The position numbers were made by a program, and so were the translations under genes. Shown here one piece after another: positions 1 through 10,114 of a DNA stretch of 48,403 bases. The notes under the pieces are model-generated. The model ran no database searches. It was given only the letters and a program-made list of their open reading frames with translations, and was not told the origin of the DNA. The first letter of the stretch is position 1. Each line of letters starts with the position of its first letter. Source of the stretch: Gammaproteobacteria bacterium. Its GTDB lineage: Bacteria > Pseudomonadota > Gammaproteobacteria > Thiohalomonadales > Thiohalomonadaceae. The DNA lies in NCBI GenBank assembly GCA_003252455.1, contig QKED01000054.1, positions 1-48,403 of the forward strand, given 5' to 3'.

Positions 1-1014
1 ATGTGCAGCGCCCATGATGTGTCGAGCCTGGCCGGTCACGCCAAGCAGATCCACAAGCTGGTGGAGCAGATGATCGCCCAGGGTGCCTCCGTCGAGCAGA
101 TCACCCACATCATCACCGACCTCAACGACGCCATCACCCAGCGCGTCATCGAGCTGGTGCTGGAGCAGAGCCCGGTTCGCTACCCCTTCACCTGGCTCTC
201 GTTCGGCAGCGAGGGGCGCGGCGAGCAGACACTGAAGACGGACCAGGACAACGGCATCCTCTTTGTCCCACCCAAGGGCGTCAGCACCGACCAGGTGCGC
301 GAGGAGCTGCTGCCGATGGCCCGGCGTATCAACGAGGCCCTCGACCAGTGCGGCTTCCCGCTCTGCCCCGGCAACATCATGGCGAGCAACCCCGACTGCT
401 GCCTCTCGCTCGAAGAGTGGCGCGCGCGCTTCAGCCGCTGGGTCGACCAAGGCACGCCGGAGCACCTGCTCTACGCCACCATCTATTTCGACTATCGCGT
501 GCTCTACGGCGACGAACAGCCGGGCATCGAGCTGCGCGATTGGCTCACCGAGAAGGTGCGCGGTAACAGCCGCTTCCGTCGGCAGATGGCCGCCAACGCC
601 ATGCGTATGCGCCCGCCGCTCGGTCTGTTGCGCGACTTCGTACTCACCAGCGGTGGCGAGCATCCGCACAGCCTCGACCTGAAGACCAACGGCGTCACCC
701 CCTTCGTCGACGCCGCACGCATCTACGCCTTCGCCTGCGGCATCGGTGAGAGCAATACCCTGGCACGGCTGCGCGGCGCGGTGCACTGCAAGGGCGGTCT
801 GCGCGAGGCCGACGTGGAGGCGTGGGCCGAGGCCTACAACTACATCCAGTTGCTACGCCTGCGTAACCACCGGCGCCAGCAGGAGGAGGGTAAGACCCTC
901 TCCAACCACGTCGACCCGGACACCCTCAACGAACTCGACCGCCGCATCCTCAAGGAGGCGTTCCGTCAGGCGCGCAAGCTGCAGTCCAAGGTGACCCTGG
1001 AGTACCAGCTCTAG
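1..1014 (+). CDS. DUF294 nucleotidyltransferase-like signalling protein (5' partial)
   Basis: The visible 337 residues cover the putative nucleotidyltransferase domain (DUF294) and its C-terminal substrate-binding helical domain. The nucleotidyltransferase motif reads FGSEGRGEQ followed by TDQDN at about residues 68-84, matching the G-S...D-x-D pattern. The second copy in this window (3383-5245) carries a cyclic-nucleotide-binding domain and two CBS domains before this same region, so the reading frame here very likely begins upstream of the window and the ATG at base 1 is internal. Members of this family are thought to sense nucleotides and are found beside acetate-type symporters. The symporter pair follows after 164 bp. 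The biochemical reaction is unproven for the family. Confidence 0.8.
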   Translation: MCSAHDVSSLAGHAKQIHKLVEQMIAQGASVEQITHIITDLNDAITQRVIELVLEQSPVRYPFTWLSFGSEGRGEQTLKTDQDNGILFVPPKGVSTDQVREELLPMARRINEALDQCGFPLCPGNIMASNPDCCLSLEEWRARFSRWVDQGTPEHLLYATIYFDYRVLYGDEQPGIELRDWLTEKVRGNSRFRRQMAANAMRMRPPLGLLRDFVLTSGGEHPHSLDLKTNGVTPFVDAARIYAFACGIGESNTLARLRGAVHCKGGLREADVEAWAEAYNYIQLLRLRNHRRQQEEGKTLSNHVDPDTLNELDRRILKEAFRQARKLQSKVTLEYQL

Positions 1015-1026
1015 CGAATGTTCCCC

Positions 1027-1071
1027 GTCGTGGCAGAGAGCGCCACGACACAACCCACCAAGGGGGTGGGT
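1027..1071. terminator. Two consecutive hairpins after the first DUF294 gene
   Basis: An 8-bp perfect stem (1027-1034 with 1042-1049, 7-nt loop) is followed by a 7-bp perfect stem (1053-1059 with 1065-1071, 5-nt loop). Neither has a T-tract. Their place just after the stop codon suggests transcript-end protection or weak termination. Confidence 0.4.
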
Positions 1072-1101
1072 GCGACACGCAGGAGCGACCCGCACTGCCG
1101 C

Positions 1102-1141
1102 GCCATTTCAGCGTACAGAGCGCTCCGTACGGTGAAATGGC
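1102..1141 (+). promoter_or_regulatory. Long hairpin in the leader of the symporter operon
   Basis: A 9-bp arm (1102-1110 with 1133-1141) continues, after one G-G mismatch, into a 5-bp inner stem with a 10-nt loop. It ends 37 bp before the DUF4212 start codon. The ribosome-binding site (AGGAG, 7 nt before the ATG) lies outside the stem, so simple occlusion of translation is not obvious. An mRNA-stability or binding-site role is possible. Confidence 0.4.
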
Positions 1142-1178
1142 AAAGCAATAAAATTTTGGCAAACCTAGGAGAAACGAC

Positions 1179-1436
1179 ATGTCCAACAAAAGCATGGCCG
1201 AGTACTGGAAGGCGAACCTGCGCCTTCTGACCCTCTGCCTGGTCATCTGGTTCGTGGCCTCGTTCGGCTTCGGCATCCTGCTGGCCGAGCCCCTCAACAG
1301 CATCATGCTCGGCGGCTACCCGCTCGGGTTCTGGTTCGCCCAGCAGGGCTCTATCTACGTCTTCCTCGTGCTGATCTTTTTCTATGCCTGGCGCATGGGC
1401 AAGATCGACCGCGAATACGACGTCCACGAAGATTAA
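1179..1436 (+). CDS. DUF4212 small subunit of a sodium:solute symporter
   Basis: This 85-residue protein has two hydrophobic membrane segments (about residues 15-35 and 52-72) and charged ends. It matches the small-subunit family (DUF4212, TIGR03647-type) that almost always precedes a VC_2705-type large symporter, which is the case here, with only 21 bp between them. AGGAG lies 7 nt before the ATG. It probably assists assembly or activity of the large subunit in the inner membrane. The biochemical role of the small subunit is not established. Confidence 0.9.
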   Translation: MSNKSMAEYWKANLRLLTLCLVIWFVASFGFGILLAEPLNSIMLGGYPLGFWFAQQGSIYVFLVLIFFYAWRMGKIDREYDVHED

Positions 1437-1457
1437 TTCCACCGGAGCAGACGACAC

Positions 1458-3239
1458 ATGGATCTGACTACCCTTACTTACATCGTAGTGGGCGCCACCT
1501 TCGCCCTCTATCTCGGTATCGCCGTATGGGCCCGCGCCGGCTCCACCGGTGAGTTCTACGTCGCCGGTGGCGGCGTGCACCCTGTCGCCAACGGTATGGC
1601 CACCGGCGCCGACTGGATGTCCGCCGCCTCCTTCATCTCCATGGCCGGCCTCATCGCCTACAACGGCTACGGTGCCTCCGTGTTCCTCATGGGCTGGACC
1701 GGCGGCTACGTGCTGCTCGCCATGCTGCTCGCCCCTTACCTGCGTAAGTTCGGCAAGTTCACCGTGCCCGAGTTCATCGGTGACCGCTACTACTCCCAGA
1801 CCGCCCGCATCGTGGCCGTGGTGTGCCTGATCCTGGCCTCCATCACCTACGTCATCGGCCAGATGAAGGGTATCGGCGTGGCCTTCTCCCGCTTCCTGGA
1901 GACCGACTACGACACCGGCCTGTTCATCGGCATGGGCATCGTCTTCTTCTACTCCGTGCTCGGCGGCATGAAGGGCATCACCTACACCCAGATCGCCCAG
2001 TACGTGGTGCTGATCTTCGCCTACACCGTGCCCGCCGTGTTCATCTCCCTGAACATCACCGGCAACCCCTTCCCGCAGCTGGGTCTGGGCAGCACCGTCA
2101 CCGGCACCGAGCTGACCGTGCTCGAAAAGCTGAACATGGTCATCACCGACCTGGGCTTCAACGACTACACCACCAGCACCATGTCCGGCAAGCTGGACAT
2201 GTTCGTCTACACCCTGACCCTGATGATCGGTACCGCCGGTCTGCCCCACGTGATCGTGCGCTTCTTCACCGTGCCGAAGGTCGCCGATGCACGTAAGTCC
2301 GCCGGTTGGGCCCTGGTCTTCATCGCCGCCCTCTACACCACCGCCCCGGCCGTGGGCGCCATGGCCCGCCTGAACCTGATGCAGACCATCCAGATCGGTG
2401 AAGTCGGCAGCGCCGAAGGCAACGTCAAGTACGACGAGGCCCCGCAGTGGTTCCGCAACTGGGAGAAGACCGGCCTGCTGAAGTTCGAGGATAAGAACGG
2501 CGACGGTCGCATCCAGTACTACAACGAGAAGAACCCCGAGATGGTCAAAAAGGCCGCCGAGTACGGCTGGGCCGGTAACGAGATGACCAAGGTCGACCTG
2601 GACATCATGGTGCTCGCCAACCCCGAGATCGCCCAGCTGCCCAACTGGGTCATCGCCCTGGTGGTCGCCGGTGGTCTGGCCGCGGCCCTCTCCACCGCTG
2701 CCGGTCTGCTGCTGGCCATCGCCTCCGCCATCTCTCACGACCTGCTCAAGGGCGTCTTCATGCCCAGCATCTCTGAGAAGGCCGAGCTGAATGCCGGTCG
2801 TGTGGCCATGATCGGTGCCATCCTGATGGCCGGTTACTTCGGTCTGCACCCGCCCGGCTTCGCCGCCGGTACCGTGGCTATCGCCTTCGGTCTGGCCGCT
2901 GCCTCCATCTTCCCGGCCCTGATGATGGGTATCTTCGCCAAGAAGGTCGGCTCCACCGCCGCCATCGCCGGTATGGTCTCCGGTATCGGTGTGACCATGC
3001 TCTATGTGTTCCAGCACAAGGGCATCATGTTCATCCCCGGTACCGAGTTCCTGGGTGACATGGGCGCCAACTGGTTCTTCGGCATCTCCCCGAACGCCTT
3101 CGGTGCCGTAGGCGCGCTGGTCAACTTCGTGGTGGCCTTCGCCATCGCCAAGGTGACCGCCGAGCCGCCGGAGCACATCCAGCACCTGGTCGAAGAGATC
3201 CGCATCCCCAAGGGTGCCGGTGCCGCCACGGGTCACTAA
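1458..3239 (+). CDS. Sodium:solute symporter large subunit, VC_2705 subfamily (ActP-like)
   Basis: The 593-residue protein is a multi-pass membrane protein of the solute:sodium symporter superfamily, related to the acetate permease ActP. The N-terminal region carries a typical early motif (GGVHPVANGMATGADWMSAA) in the first transmembrane helices. A hydrophilic insertion at about residues 315-375 is characteristic of this subfamily and contains an EF-hand-like loop, DKNGDGRIQ, at residues 345-353. The upstream DUF4212 gene and the acetyl-CoA synthetase downstream suggest uptake of acetate or another short organic acid driven by sodium. Substrate is inferred from context only. Codon use is strongly biased towards C-ending codons, consistent with high expression. 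Confidence 0.9.
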   Translation: MDLTTLTYIVVGATFALYLGIAVWARAGSTGEFYVAGGGVHPVANGMATGADWMSAASFISMAGLIAYNGYGASVFLMGWTGGYVLLAMLLAPYLRKFGKFTVPEFIGDRYYSQTARIVAVVCLILASITYVIGQMKGIGVAFSRFLETDYDTGLFIGMGIVFFYSVLGGMKGITYTQIAQYVVLIFAYTVPAVFISLNITGNPFPQLGLGSTVTGTELTVLEKLNMVITDLGFNDYTTSTMSGKLDMFVYTLTLMIGTAGLPHVIVRFFTVPKVADARKSAGWALVFIAALYTTAPAVGAMARLNLMQTIQIGEVGSAEGNVKYDEAPQWFRNWEKTGLLKFEDKNGDGRIQYYNEKNPEMVKKAAEYGWAGNEMTKVDLDIMVLANPEIAQLPNWVIALVVAGGLAAALSTAAGLLLAIASAISHDLLKGVFMPSISEKAELNAGRVAMIGAILMAGYFGLHPPGFAAGTVAIAFGLAAASIFPALMMGIFAKKVGSTAAIAGMVSGIGVTMLYVFQHKGIMFIPGTEFLGDMGANWFFGISPNAFGAVGALVNFVVAFAIAKVTAEPPEHIQHLVEEIRIPKGAGAATGH

Positions 3240-3258
3240 GACCCACCTTGGTCCGCCG

Positions 3259-3330
3259 CCTCCCGCCTTCGGGCGGGGGCCGCGAGCCACCTGCCAAGGG
3301 CGCCCATCGGGCGCCTTTGTCAGGTGACTC
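3259..3330 (+). terminator. Two strong hairpins after the symporter gene
   Basis: The first is a GC-rich stem with a TTCG loop (3259-3280). The second is a long stem: GGCGCCC/GGGCGCC extended by A-T and G-T pairs (3296-3318), then CACCTG/CAGGTG at 3288-3293 and 3321-3326, and GAG/CTC outside. There is no clear T-tract after either. They probably terminate or process the symporter transcript and lower read-through into the second DUF294 gene. Confidence 0.6.
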
Positions 3331-3382
3331 ACCCACCCAGCTCACCCACACAGGTCGAGCACGCAGCCCAAAAGGCCCAGAG

Positions 3383-5245
3383 ATGGAAGTCGAACTGCTC
3401 GAAATCCGCGACTTTCTCGCCGCACGTCCCCCCTTCGATGTGCTCCCTGAGAACCTCCTCAACGAACTGGTCGGCCAACTGGCCATCCGCTACCTGCGCC
3501 GCGGCTCGGTCTTCCCCCCGGCGGACGAGGGCCCCGCGCTCTATGTGGTGCGCAGTGGCGCCATCGAGCTGCGCAACGAGGCCGGCGACCTCATCGATAA
3601 GATCGGCGAGGGCGGGCTCTGTCCACACACCTGTATCGACGCGGGTGAACAGGAGCCCAAGCGCGTCGGTCACAGCGTCGAGGACACCCTGCTCTATCTC
3701 CTCCCCTGCGCCCAACTCGAACGGCTGCAGCAGCGCTCAGAGGCGTTCGATCACCACTTCAACGACTCCATTCGCCTGCGCCTGCAGAGTGCCCTGCGGC
3801 GCATGCAAGAGGGACATATGGGGCAGAACCGCCTCATGCGCATCGAACTCGGCAGTCTGATCAACCGGGCGCCGATCCACGTAGGCCCGGAGGCGACCAT
3901 CCGGCAGGCGGCGCAGCGCATGACCGAGGAGCGGGTCTCCTCGCTGCTGGTGATGCAGGAGCGCAAACTGCTCGGCCTCATCACCGACCGCGACCTGCGC
4001 TCGCGCGTGCTCGCTGCTGGCCTCGACCCGTCGCTGCCGGTGACCGAGATCATGACCACCCGCCTGCACAAGGCGACACGCAACACCCCGGCGCTGGAGG
4101 CGCTGCTCGACATGTCGCGCCTGGGCATCCACCACCTGCCGGTGGTCGATCGCCAGGAGGTGTGCGGCATCATCACCACCAGCGACCTGATCCGCCAAGA
4201 GAGCGCCAACGCCATCTACCTGCTCAGCGACATCCGCCGTGCCGAGAGCCCGGAGGAGCTGGTCGAGCTGGCCCAGCGCATCCCCGAGCTGCACATGCAG
4301 TTGGTAGCGGCAGGGACCACGGCGCACCATCTGGGCGAGGTGATAAGCTCAGTGAGCGACGCCCTCAGCGTGCGCCTCCTGCAGCTCGCCGAGGCCAAGT
4401 TCGGCCCGGCCCCGGTACCCTACTGCTGGCTGGCGGTGGGCTCCCAGGCCCGGCGTGAGCAGTGCAACATGAACGACCAGGACAACGCCCTCCTGCTCGA
4501 CGACAGTTATGCCGAGGCGGCGCACGGGGCCTACTTCACCCAGCTCGCCGAGTTTGTCTGCAGCGGGCTCGATGCCTGCGGACTGGTCTTCTGCCCTGGC
4601 GGCATCATGGCCAAGACCCCGGAGTGGCGCCAGCCACTATCGGTGTGGCAGGGGCACTTTTCGCGCTGGGTCAAGGCGCCCGAGCCCAAGGCGATGATGC
4701 TGTTCAACAACTTCATCGACGCGCGCCCGCTCTACGGCCAGACCAGCCTCTACGACCAGTTGCACCACACCGTGGTGAAGATGGTCGGTGAGAATCGTAT
4801 CTTCCTCGCCCACCTCACCGCACACGTGCTCAAGTACCGCCCGCCGCTCGGCTTCTTCCGCCAGTTCGTGCTAATCCACGACGGTGAACACGACAACCAC
4901 CTCGACATCAAGAAGAGCGGCCTCATCCCGATCATCGACCTGGCACGCATCCACGCCCTGGCTGGCTCGCTGCCCGAGGTCAACAGCCGCGACCGCCTAC
5001 TGGCCGCCGCCGATGCACGCATCATCAGCCACGACGCCGCCGAGGAGCTGTGTGACGCCCTGGAGCTGATCAGCACCCTGCGCGCGCGCCACCACGCCGA
5101 GCTGCACAAACAGGGGCGGCCGAGCGACAACTACCTCGACCCGGACCGGCTCAGCAGCCACGAGCGGGGCCACCTGAAGGAGGCGTTCAAGGCCGTGCGC
5201 CTGATGCAGGATGCCCTCGCCGCCCGTGTCGGTACCCTGAGATAG
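3383..5245 (+). CDS. cNMP-binding/CBS/DUF294 nucleotidyltransferase-like protein
   Basis: The 620-residue protein has a cyclic-nucleotide-binding-like domain (about 10-130), a pair of CBS domains (about 155-270), a DUF294 nucleotidyltransferase domain with VGSQARREQ then NDQDN (about 355-375), and a C-terminal helical substrate-binding domain. I chose ATG 3383 because the frame upstream to 3248 runs through the terminator hairpins and its residues look non-coding. This is a full-length paralogue of the gene at the window start, so the symporter is flanked by two copies. CBS and cNMP domains suggest control by adenine nucleotides or cyclic nucleotides. The exonuclease gene follows after 4 bp, so the two are probably co-translated. 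Confidence 0.85.
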   Translation: MEVELLEIRDFLAARPPFDVLPENLLNELVGQLAIRYLRRGSVFPPADEGPALYVVRSGAIELRNEAGDLIDKIGEGGLCPHTCIDAGEQEPKRVGHSVEDTLLYLLPCAQLERLQQRSEAFDHHFNDSIRLRLQSALRRMQEGHMGQNRLMRIELGSLINRAPIHVGPEATIRQAAQRMTEERVSSLLVMQERKLLGLITDRDLRSRVLAAGLDPSLPVTEIMTTRLHKATRNTPALEALLDMSRLGIHHLPVVDRQEVCGIITTSDLIRQESANAIYLLSDIRRAESPEELVELAQRIPELHMQLVAAGTTAHHLGEVISSVSDALSVRLLQLAEAKFGPAPVPYCWLAVGSQARREQCNMNDQDNALLLDDSYAEAAHGAYFTQLAEFVCSGLDACGLVFCPGGIMAKTPEWRQPLSVWQGHFSRWVKAPEPKAMMLFNNFIDARPLYGQTSLYDQLHHTVVKMVGENRIFLAHLTAHVLKYRPPLGFFRQFVLIHDGEHDNHLDIKKSGLIPIIDLARIHALAGSLPEVNSRDRLLAAADARIISHDAAEELCDALELISTLRARHHAELHKQGRPSDNYLDPDRLSSHERGHLKEAFKAVRLMQDALAARVGTLR

Positions 5246-5249
5246 GCGC

Positions 5250-5942
5250 ATGTTGGAGCGCCTACTACCCATGGAGATGCGCCGCAAGCGGCGCCTGGCG
5301 CGCTGCGCAGCGGGGCCTCTGCACGACTACCTCGCGACCCCGTTCGTCGACCCGGCCCGGGAGTGTCGCGAGGTCGAGTACATCGCCCTCGACCTGGAGA
5401 CTACCGGCCTCGACCCGCAAAAGGACCAGATCATTAGCTTCGGTTACCTGCTGGTACGCGGGGTACGCATCGAGCTGGGTTCGGCGCGCCATCGGGTGAT
5501 CCGTCAGGCCTGCGCCATCCCGGCGGAGAGCGCGGTGATCCACGGTATCACCGACGACCAGGCGGCCGAGGGGCACGACCTCGAAGAGGTGCTCACCGAG
5601 CTGCTCCAGGCCCTCACCGGGCGGGTGCTCATCGCCCACCATGCGATGATCGAGTTGGGCTTCATCGGCGCCGCCTGCCAGCGCCTCTACGGCGGCGAAC
5701 TGCTGCTGCCGGCGGTGGACACTCTGGGGCAGGCGCGCGCCGCCATGTTGCGCGCCAATCTGCCTATTCGGGGTGGAGAATTGCGCCTCGCGGCACTGCG
5801 TGACAGGTACAATCTGCCGCGTTATCCAGCCCACAATGCGTTGAGCGACGCCTTGGCCGCCGCCGAGCTGTTCGCCGCGCAGATCGAGGAGCGCGCGGGG
5901 AAACATAAACTCCCCCTCAAGGCGCTTCTCATGAAACAATAG
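5250..5942 (+). CDS. DnaQ-like 3'-5' exonuclease (DEDDh superfamily)
   Basis: This 230-residue protein has the exonuclease fold. Exo I reads ALDLETTGLD (D48, E50). Exo II reads IAHHAMIELGF, where the usual aspartate is glutamate (E135). Exo III reads HNALSDALAAAEL (H195, D200). It resembles the epsilon proofreading-subunit family but is not DnaQ itself: it has an N-terminal basic extension of about 40 residues and sits in an operon with a DUF294 protein, an association often seen beside this symporter type. Its substrate is unknown; turnover of a nucleotide or short oligonucleotide linked to the DUF294 proteins is only a guess. Confidence 0.8.
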   Translation: MLERLLPMEMRRKRRLARCAAGPLHDYLATPFVDPARECREVEYIALDLETTGLDPQKDQIISFGYLLVRGVRIELGSARHRVIRQACAIPAESAVIHGITDDQAAEGHDLEEVLTELLQALTGRVLIAHHAMIELGFIGAACQRLYGGELLLPAVDTLGQARAAMLRANLPIRGGELRLAALRDRYNLPRYPAHNALSDALAAAELFAAQIEERAGKHKLPLKALLMKQ

Positions 5943-5961
5943 ACCGATAAATAGACCGATA
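5938..5961 (+). repeat. Tandem 12-bp direct repeat at the exonuclease stop codon
   Basis: AATAGACCGATA occurs twice back to back (5938-5949 and 5950-5961). The first copy includes the exonuclease stop codon. The following segment to 6049 is A-rich and leads to the acs gene. It looks like a small slippage duplication; no function is evident. Confidence 0.7.
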
Positions 5962-6049
5962 AAAAAACGACGACAGCCGCATCGGCAAACGAGACGACGA
6001 ACCCACTTTTTAACCCAAATAGAAAATCGCCAGACACAGGAGTGATTCC

Positions 6050-7996
<1,947 letters not shown>

Positions 7997-8019
7997 GGCA
8001 CGCGCTCCACAGGGCCCGC

Positions 8020-8054
8020 AGGGCCGCCCGAGCCATCGGGCGGCCCTTTTTTTT
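8020..8054 (+). terminator. Strong intrinsic terminator after acs
   Basis: An 11-bp perfect GC-rich stem (8021-8031 with 8036-8046) with a 4-nt loop is followed by eight T residues. It is a textbook Rho-independent terminator. Confidence 0.95.
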
Positions 8055-8301
8055 GTCACTACGGGAGCGGACCAGGACAGCCCAAGCCACCGCACTGTCC
8101 GAGCGAGCCACCCTCGCCGCACCCCGGGTCGCGCAGAGGCCTGCCGACCACCCAGGCCCCAGCGGTGCGTGTCCGATGCACACCGGGCCCCTCCCCGGCG
8201 TCGTGCGAGCGCATGCTACCCGCCCGGGGTCCCGATTGAGTACACTAAGCCCCCCACCGGCACACCAGCCACCCATTACGCTTCAGCCCGAGGAAGGGTG
8301 C
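8055..8301 (+). other. Gene-free segment upstream of alr
   Basis: An open frame runs through this region into alr, but its residues are low-complexity and look non-coding. A TACACT (8241-8246) could be a -10 element, with no convincing -35 partner. The alr ribosome-binding site AGGAAGG is at 8291-8297. Confidence 0.4.
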
Positions 8302-9447
8302 ATGTACGAACCCTCCGCCGACTATCTGGTCGCCGAGATCTCCCAATCCGCCCTACGCCACAACCTGCAACAGGTGCGCGCGCGTATCCCCGCCACCACC
8401 CGTGTGTGCGCCGTGATCAAGGCCGACTGCTACGGCCACGGCTGGGACGCCTGTCTGCCGGTACTGGTCGAGGGTGCCGACTGGTTCGCCGTCTCCTCCC
8501 CGTTCGAGGCGCTGGCCCTGCGTGAGCGTGGCGTGCGACAGCCGGTGCTCGCCTTCCTGCCACCCTGTGGTGACGGTGAGGAGGGGGTCGCCCTGTGTCG
8601 AGCCATGATGCGCGCAGGGATCACCATCACGGTCAGCTCGCTGGAGAGCCTGGCGCTGGTGCGACACGCCTGTGGAGGCATGGAGGCAGAGGCGCAGGTG
8701 CACCTGAAGGTGGACACCGGCATGACCCGGGCCGGGGTCGGTGTCGAACAGGCCCCGACGCTGGTGGAGCAGATCCGCGCCACACCGGGCATGCGCCTCA
8801 CCGGTATCTACACACACATGGCCTGCGCCGACGCCGACGACCTCACCAGTGCCCGCGCTCAGCTGGCGCGTCTGCTGGCACTGGTGGAGCAGATCGGCGG
8901 GCGCGAGGGGTTGACCCTGCACGCGGCCAACTCTGCCGCGACTATCGCCCTGCCCGAGGCACACCTGGACATGGTGCGCCCCGGGCTGATGCTCTACGGC
9001 TATCAGCCGCAGCTGACTCCGAACCGGGCATTGGCACTACAGCCCTGTCTACGCCTGCGTGCCCGCGCCCTACAGGTGCGCGAGGCCCCGGCAGGGTCGC
9101 AGATCGGCTATGGACAGACCTATACCGCCCCCCAGGCGAGCCGCCTGGCACTCATCTCCATCGGGTATGCGGACGGCTACCGCCGGGCCCTCTCCAATCG
9201 TGCGCAGGTCGGGGTCGAGGGGGCACTGGCACCCGTACGCGGGCGCATCAGCATGGACCAGACCATCGTCGAGATCGGCGCCGAGAGTCGCCTCAAGGTG
9301 GGCGATTGGGTGGAGGTGTTGAGCCCGCGACCGAGCGACCCACACAGTGTGGAGCAGACCGCCACCATGCTGGAGACCATCTCCTACGAGGTGACGACCA
9401 CCCTGGGGCCGAGGGTGCGTCGCAAGGCGGTGGAGCAGTTCGTCTGA
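8302..9447 (+). CDS. alr: Alanine racemase
   Basis: This pyridoxal-phosphate enzyme of about 381 residues interconverts L- and D-alanine for peptidoglycan. The PLP lysine is K40 in VIKADCYGHG, a variant of the usual KANAYGHG. The second catalytic base is the tyrosine in GYGQTY (about 269), followed by the conserved SIGYADGYRRALSN and RISMDQT segments. ATG 8302 is chosen because AGGAAGG lies just upstream and the family begins close to this point; the frame extension to 8053 overlaps the acs terminator and is rejected. It is convergent with the DUF4124 gene, only 8 bp away. Confidence 0.93.
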   Translation: MYEPSADYLVAEISQSALRHNLQQVRARIPATTRVCAVIKADCYGHGWDACLPVLVEGADWFAVSSPFEALALRERGVRQPVLAFLPPCGDGEEGVALCRAMMRAGITITVSSLESLALVRHACGGMEAEAQVHLKVDTGMTRAGVGVEQAPTLVEQIRATPGMRLTGIYTHMACADADDLTSARAQLARLLALVEQIGGREGLTLHAANSAATIALPEAHLDMVRPGLMLYGYQPQLTPNRALALQPCLRLRARALQVREAPAGSQIGYGQTYTAPQASRLALISIGYADGYRRALSNRAQVGVEGALAPVRGRISMDQTIVEIGAESRLKVGDWVEVLSPRPSDPHSVEQTATMLETISYEVTTTLGPRVRRKAVEQFV

Positions 9448-9455
9448 GGCCTCGG

Positions 9456-9950
9456 TCAGTCGCAATATTCGGCGATATGGGCGTTGAGTTCCGCCTCGGC
9501 CTCGGCACGCTGCTGGTCGGTGAGGATGGTGGGACCCTCCCCCTTGGCCTTGCCCGGCAGATAGAGGTACTGGGAGTCGCGGTAGCCCTGTAGGCGCTTG
9601 CGCCAATCGGCGCAGCGCCCCTCCATCGCCTTACGCTCCGCCGACTTCGCGGCCTGCTCCTGCTCGCGCATCTGCCGCTCGCGGCGTAACCGCTCCGCAT
9701 AGCTGCTCGCCTTCTGCTGCTGTTCGAGCTGCTGGCGCTGCTCGGCCCCACTCGGGCGTGGGCGCTCGGGGAGGTCGATGTTCACCTGACGCCCCTCGAC
9801 CCCGGCAGGTTTCGATTCCGAGAAGTGCACCTGGCCATCGGCATCGGTCCAACGGTAGATCTCGGCCTTGGCACTGAACGGCATGAGGGCGACGAGGCTG
9901 GCGAGTAGCGTGACGACGGGCGGAGACAGCAGACGAGTATGACGGGCCAT
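9456..9950 (-). CDS. DUF4124 domain-containing exported protein
   Basis: A signal peptide (hydrophobic stretch about 10-26, cleavage probably after AKA) leads into the DUF4124 motif EIYRWTDADGQVHFSE. A charged, glutamine-rich, probably coiled-coil segment (about 60-105) and a C-terminal region ending in a cysteine follow. AAGGAG precedes ATG 9950. DUF4124 proteins are common small periplasmic proteins of gammaproteobacteria with unknown function. The longer frame up to 10100 has no start as good and is not used. Confidence 0.8.
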   Translation of the reverse strand: MARHTRLLSPPVVTLLASLVALMPFSAKAEIYRWTDADGQVHFSESKPAGVEGRQVNIDLPERPRPSGAEQRQQLEQQQKASSYAERLRRERQMREQEQAAKSAERKAMEGRCADWRKRLQGYRDSQYLYLPGKAKGEGPTILTDQQRAEAEAELNAHIAEYCD

Positions 9951-10051
9951 AAATGACTCCTTGTTTGGCAAAATCACATCCATGGGACGACGAGGACGCA
10001 GTAGGGTGACACAACGGCGGGCAATCGCCACCAGCCCATCGCCCCGCTGAA

Positions 10052-10081
10052 CTGTAATCAATTTCGGCCTGAGGATACAAT
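10052..10081 (+). promoter_or_regulatory. Candidate sigma-70 promoter for the CAAX-type protease gene
   Basis: TACAAT at 10076-10081 is a good -10. CTGTAA at 10052-10057 is a poor -35 at 18-bp spacing. It lies 33 bp before the start codon. Confidence 0.35.
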
Positions 10082-10114
10082 GCGACCATCCACGCACCAC
10101 AGCGGACCGTCATC

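Noticed and set aside
1011-3332. A 773-residue minus-strand open frame opposite the symporter
   Set aside because: Its residues are Gly/His/Asp/Val-rich low complexity, as expected opposite a strongly C-biased membrane-protein gene; no domain is recognisable.
8053-8301. N-terminal extension of alanine racemase
   Set aside because: It begins with TTG within the acs terminator; AGGAAGG marks the start at 8302.
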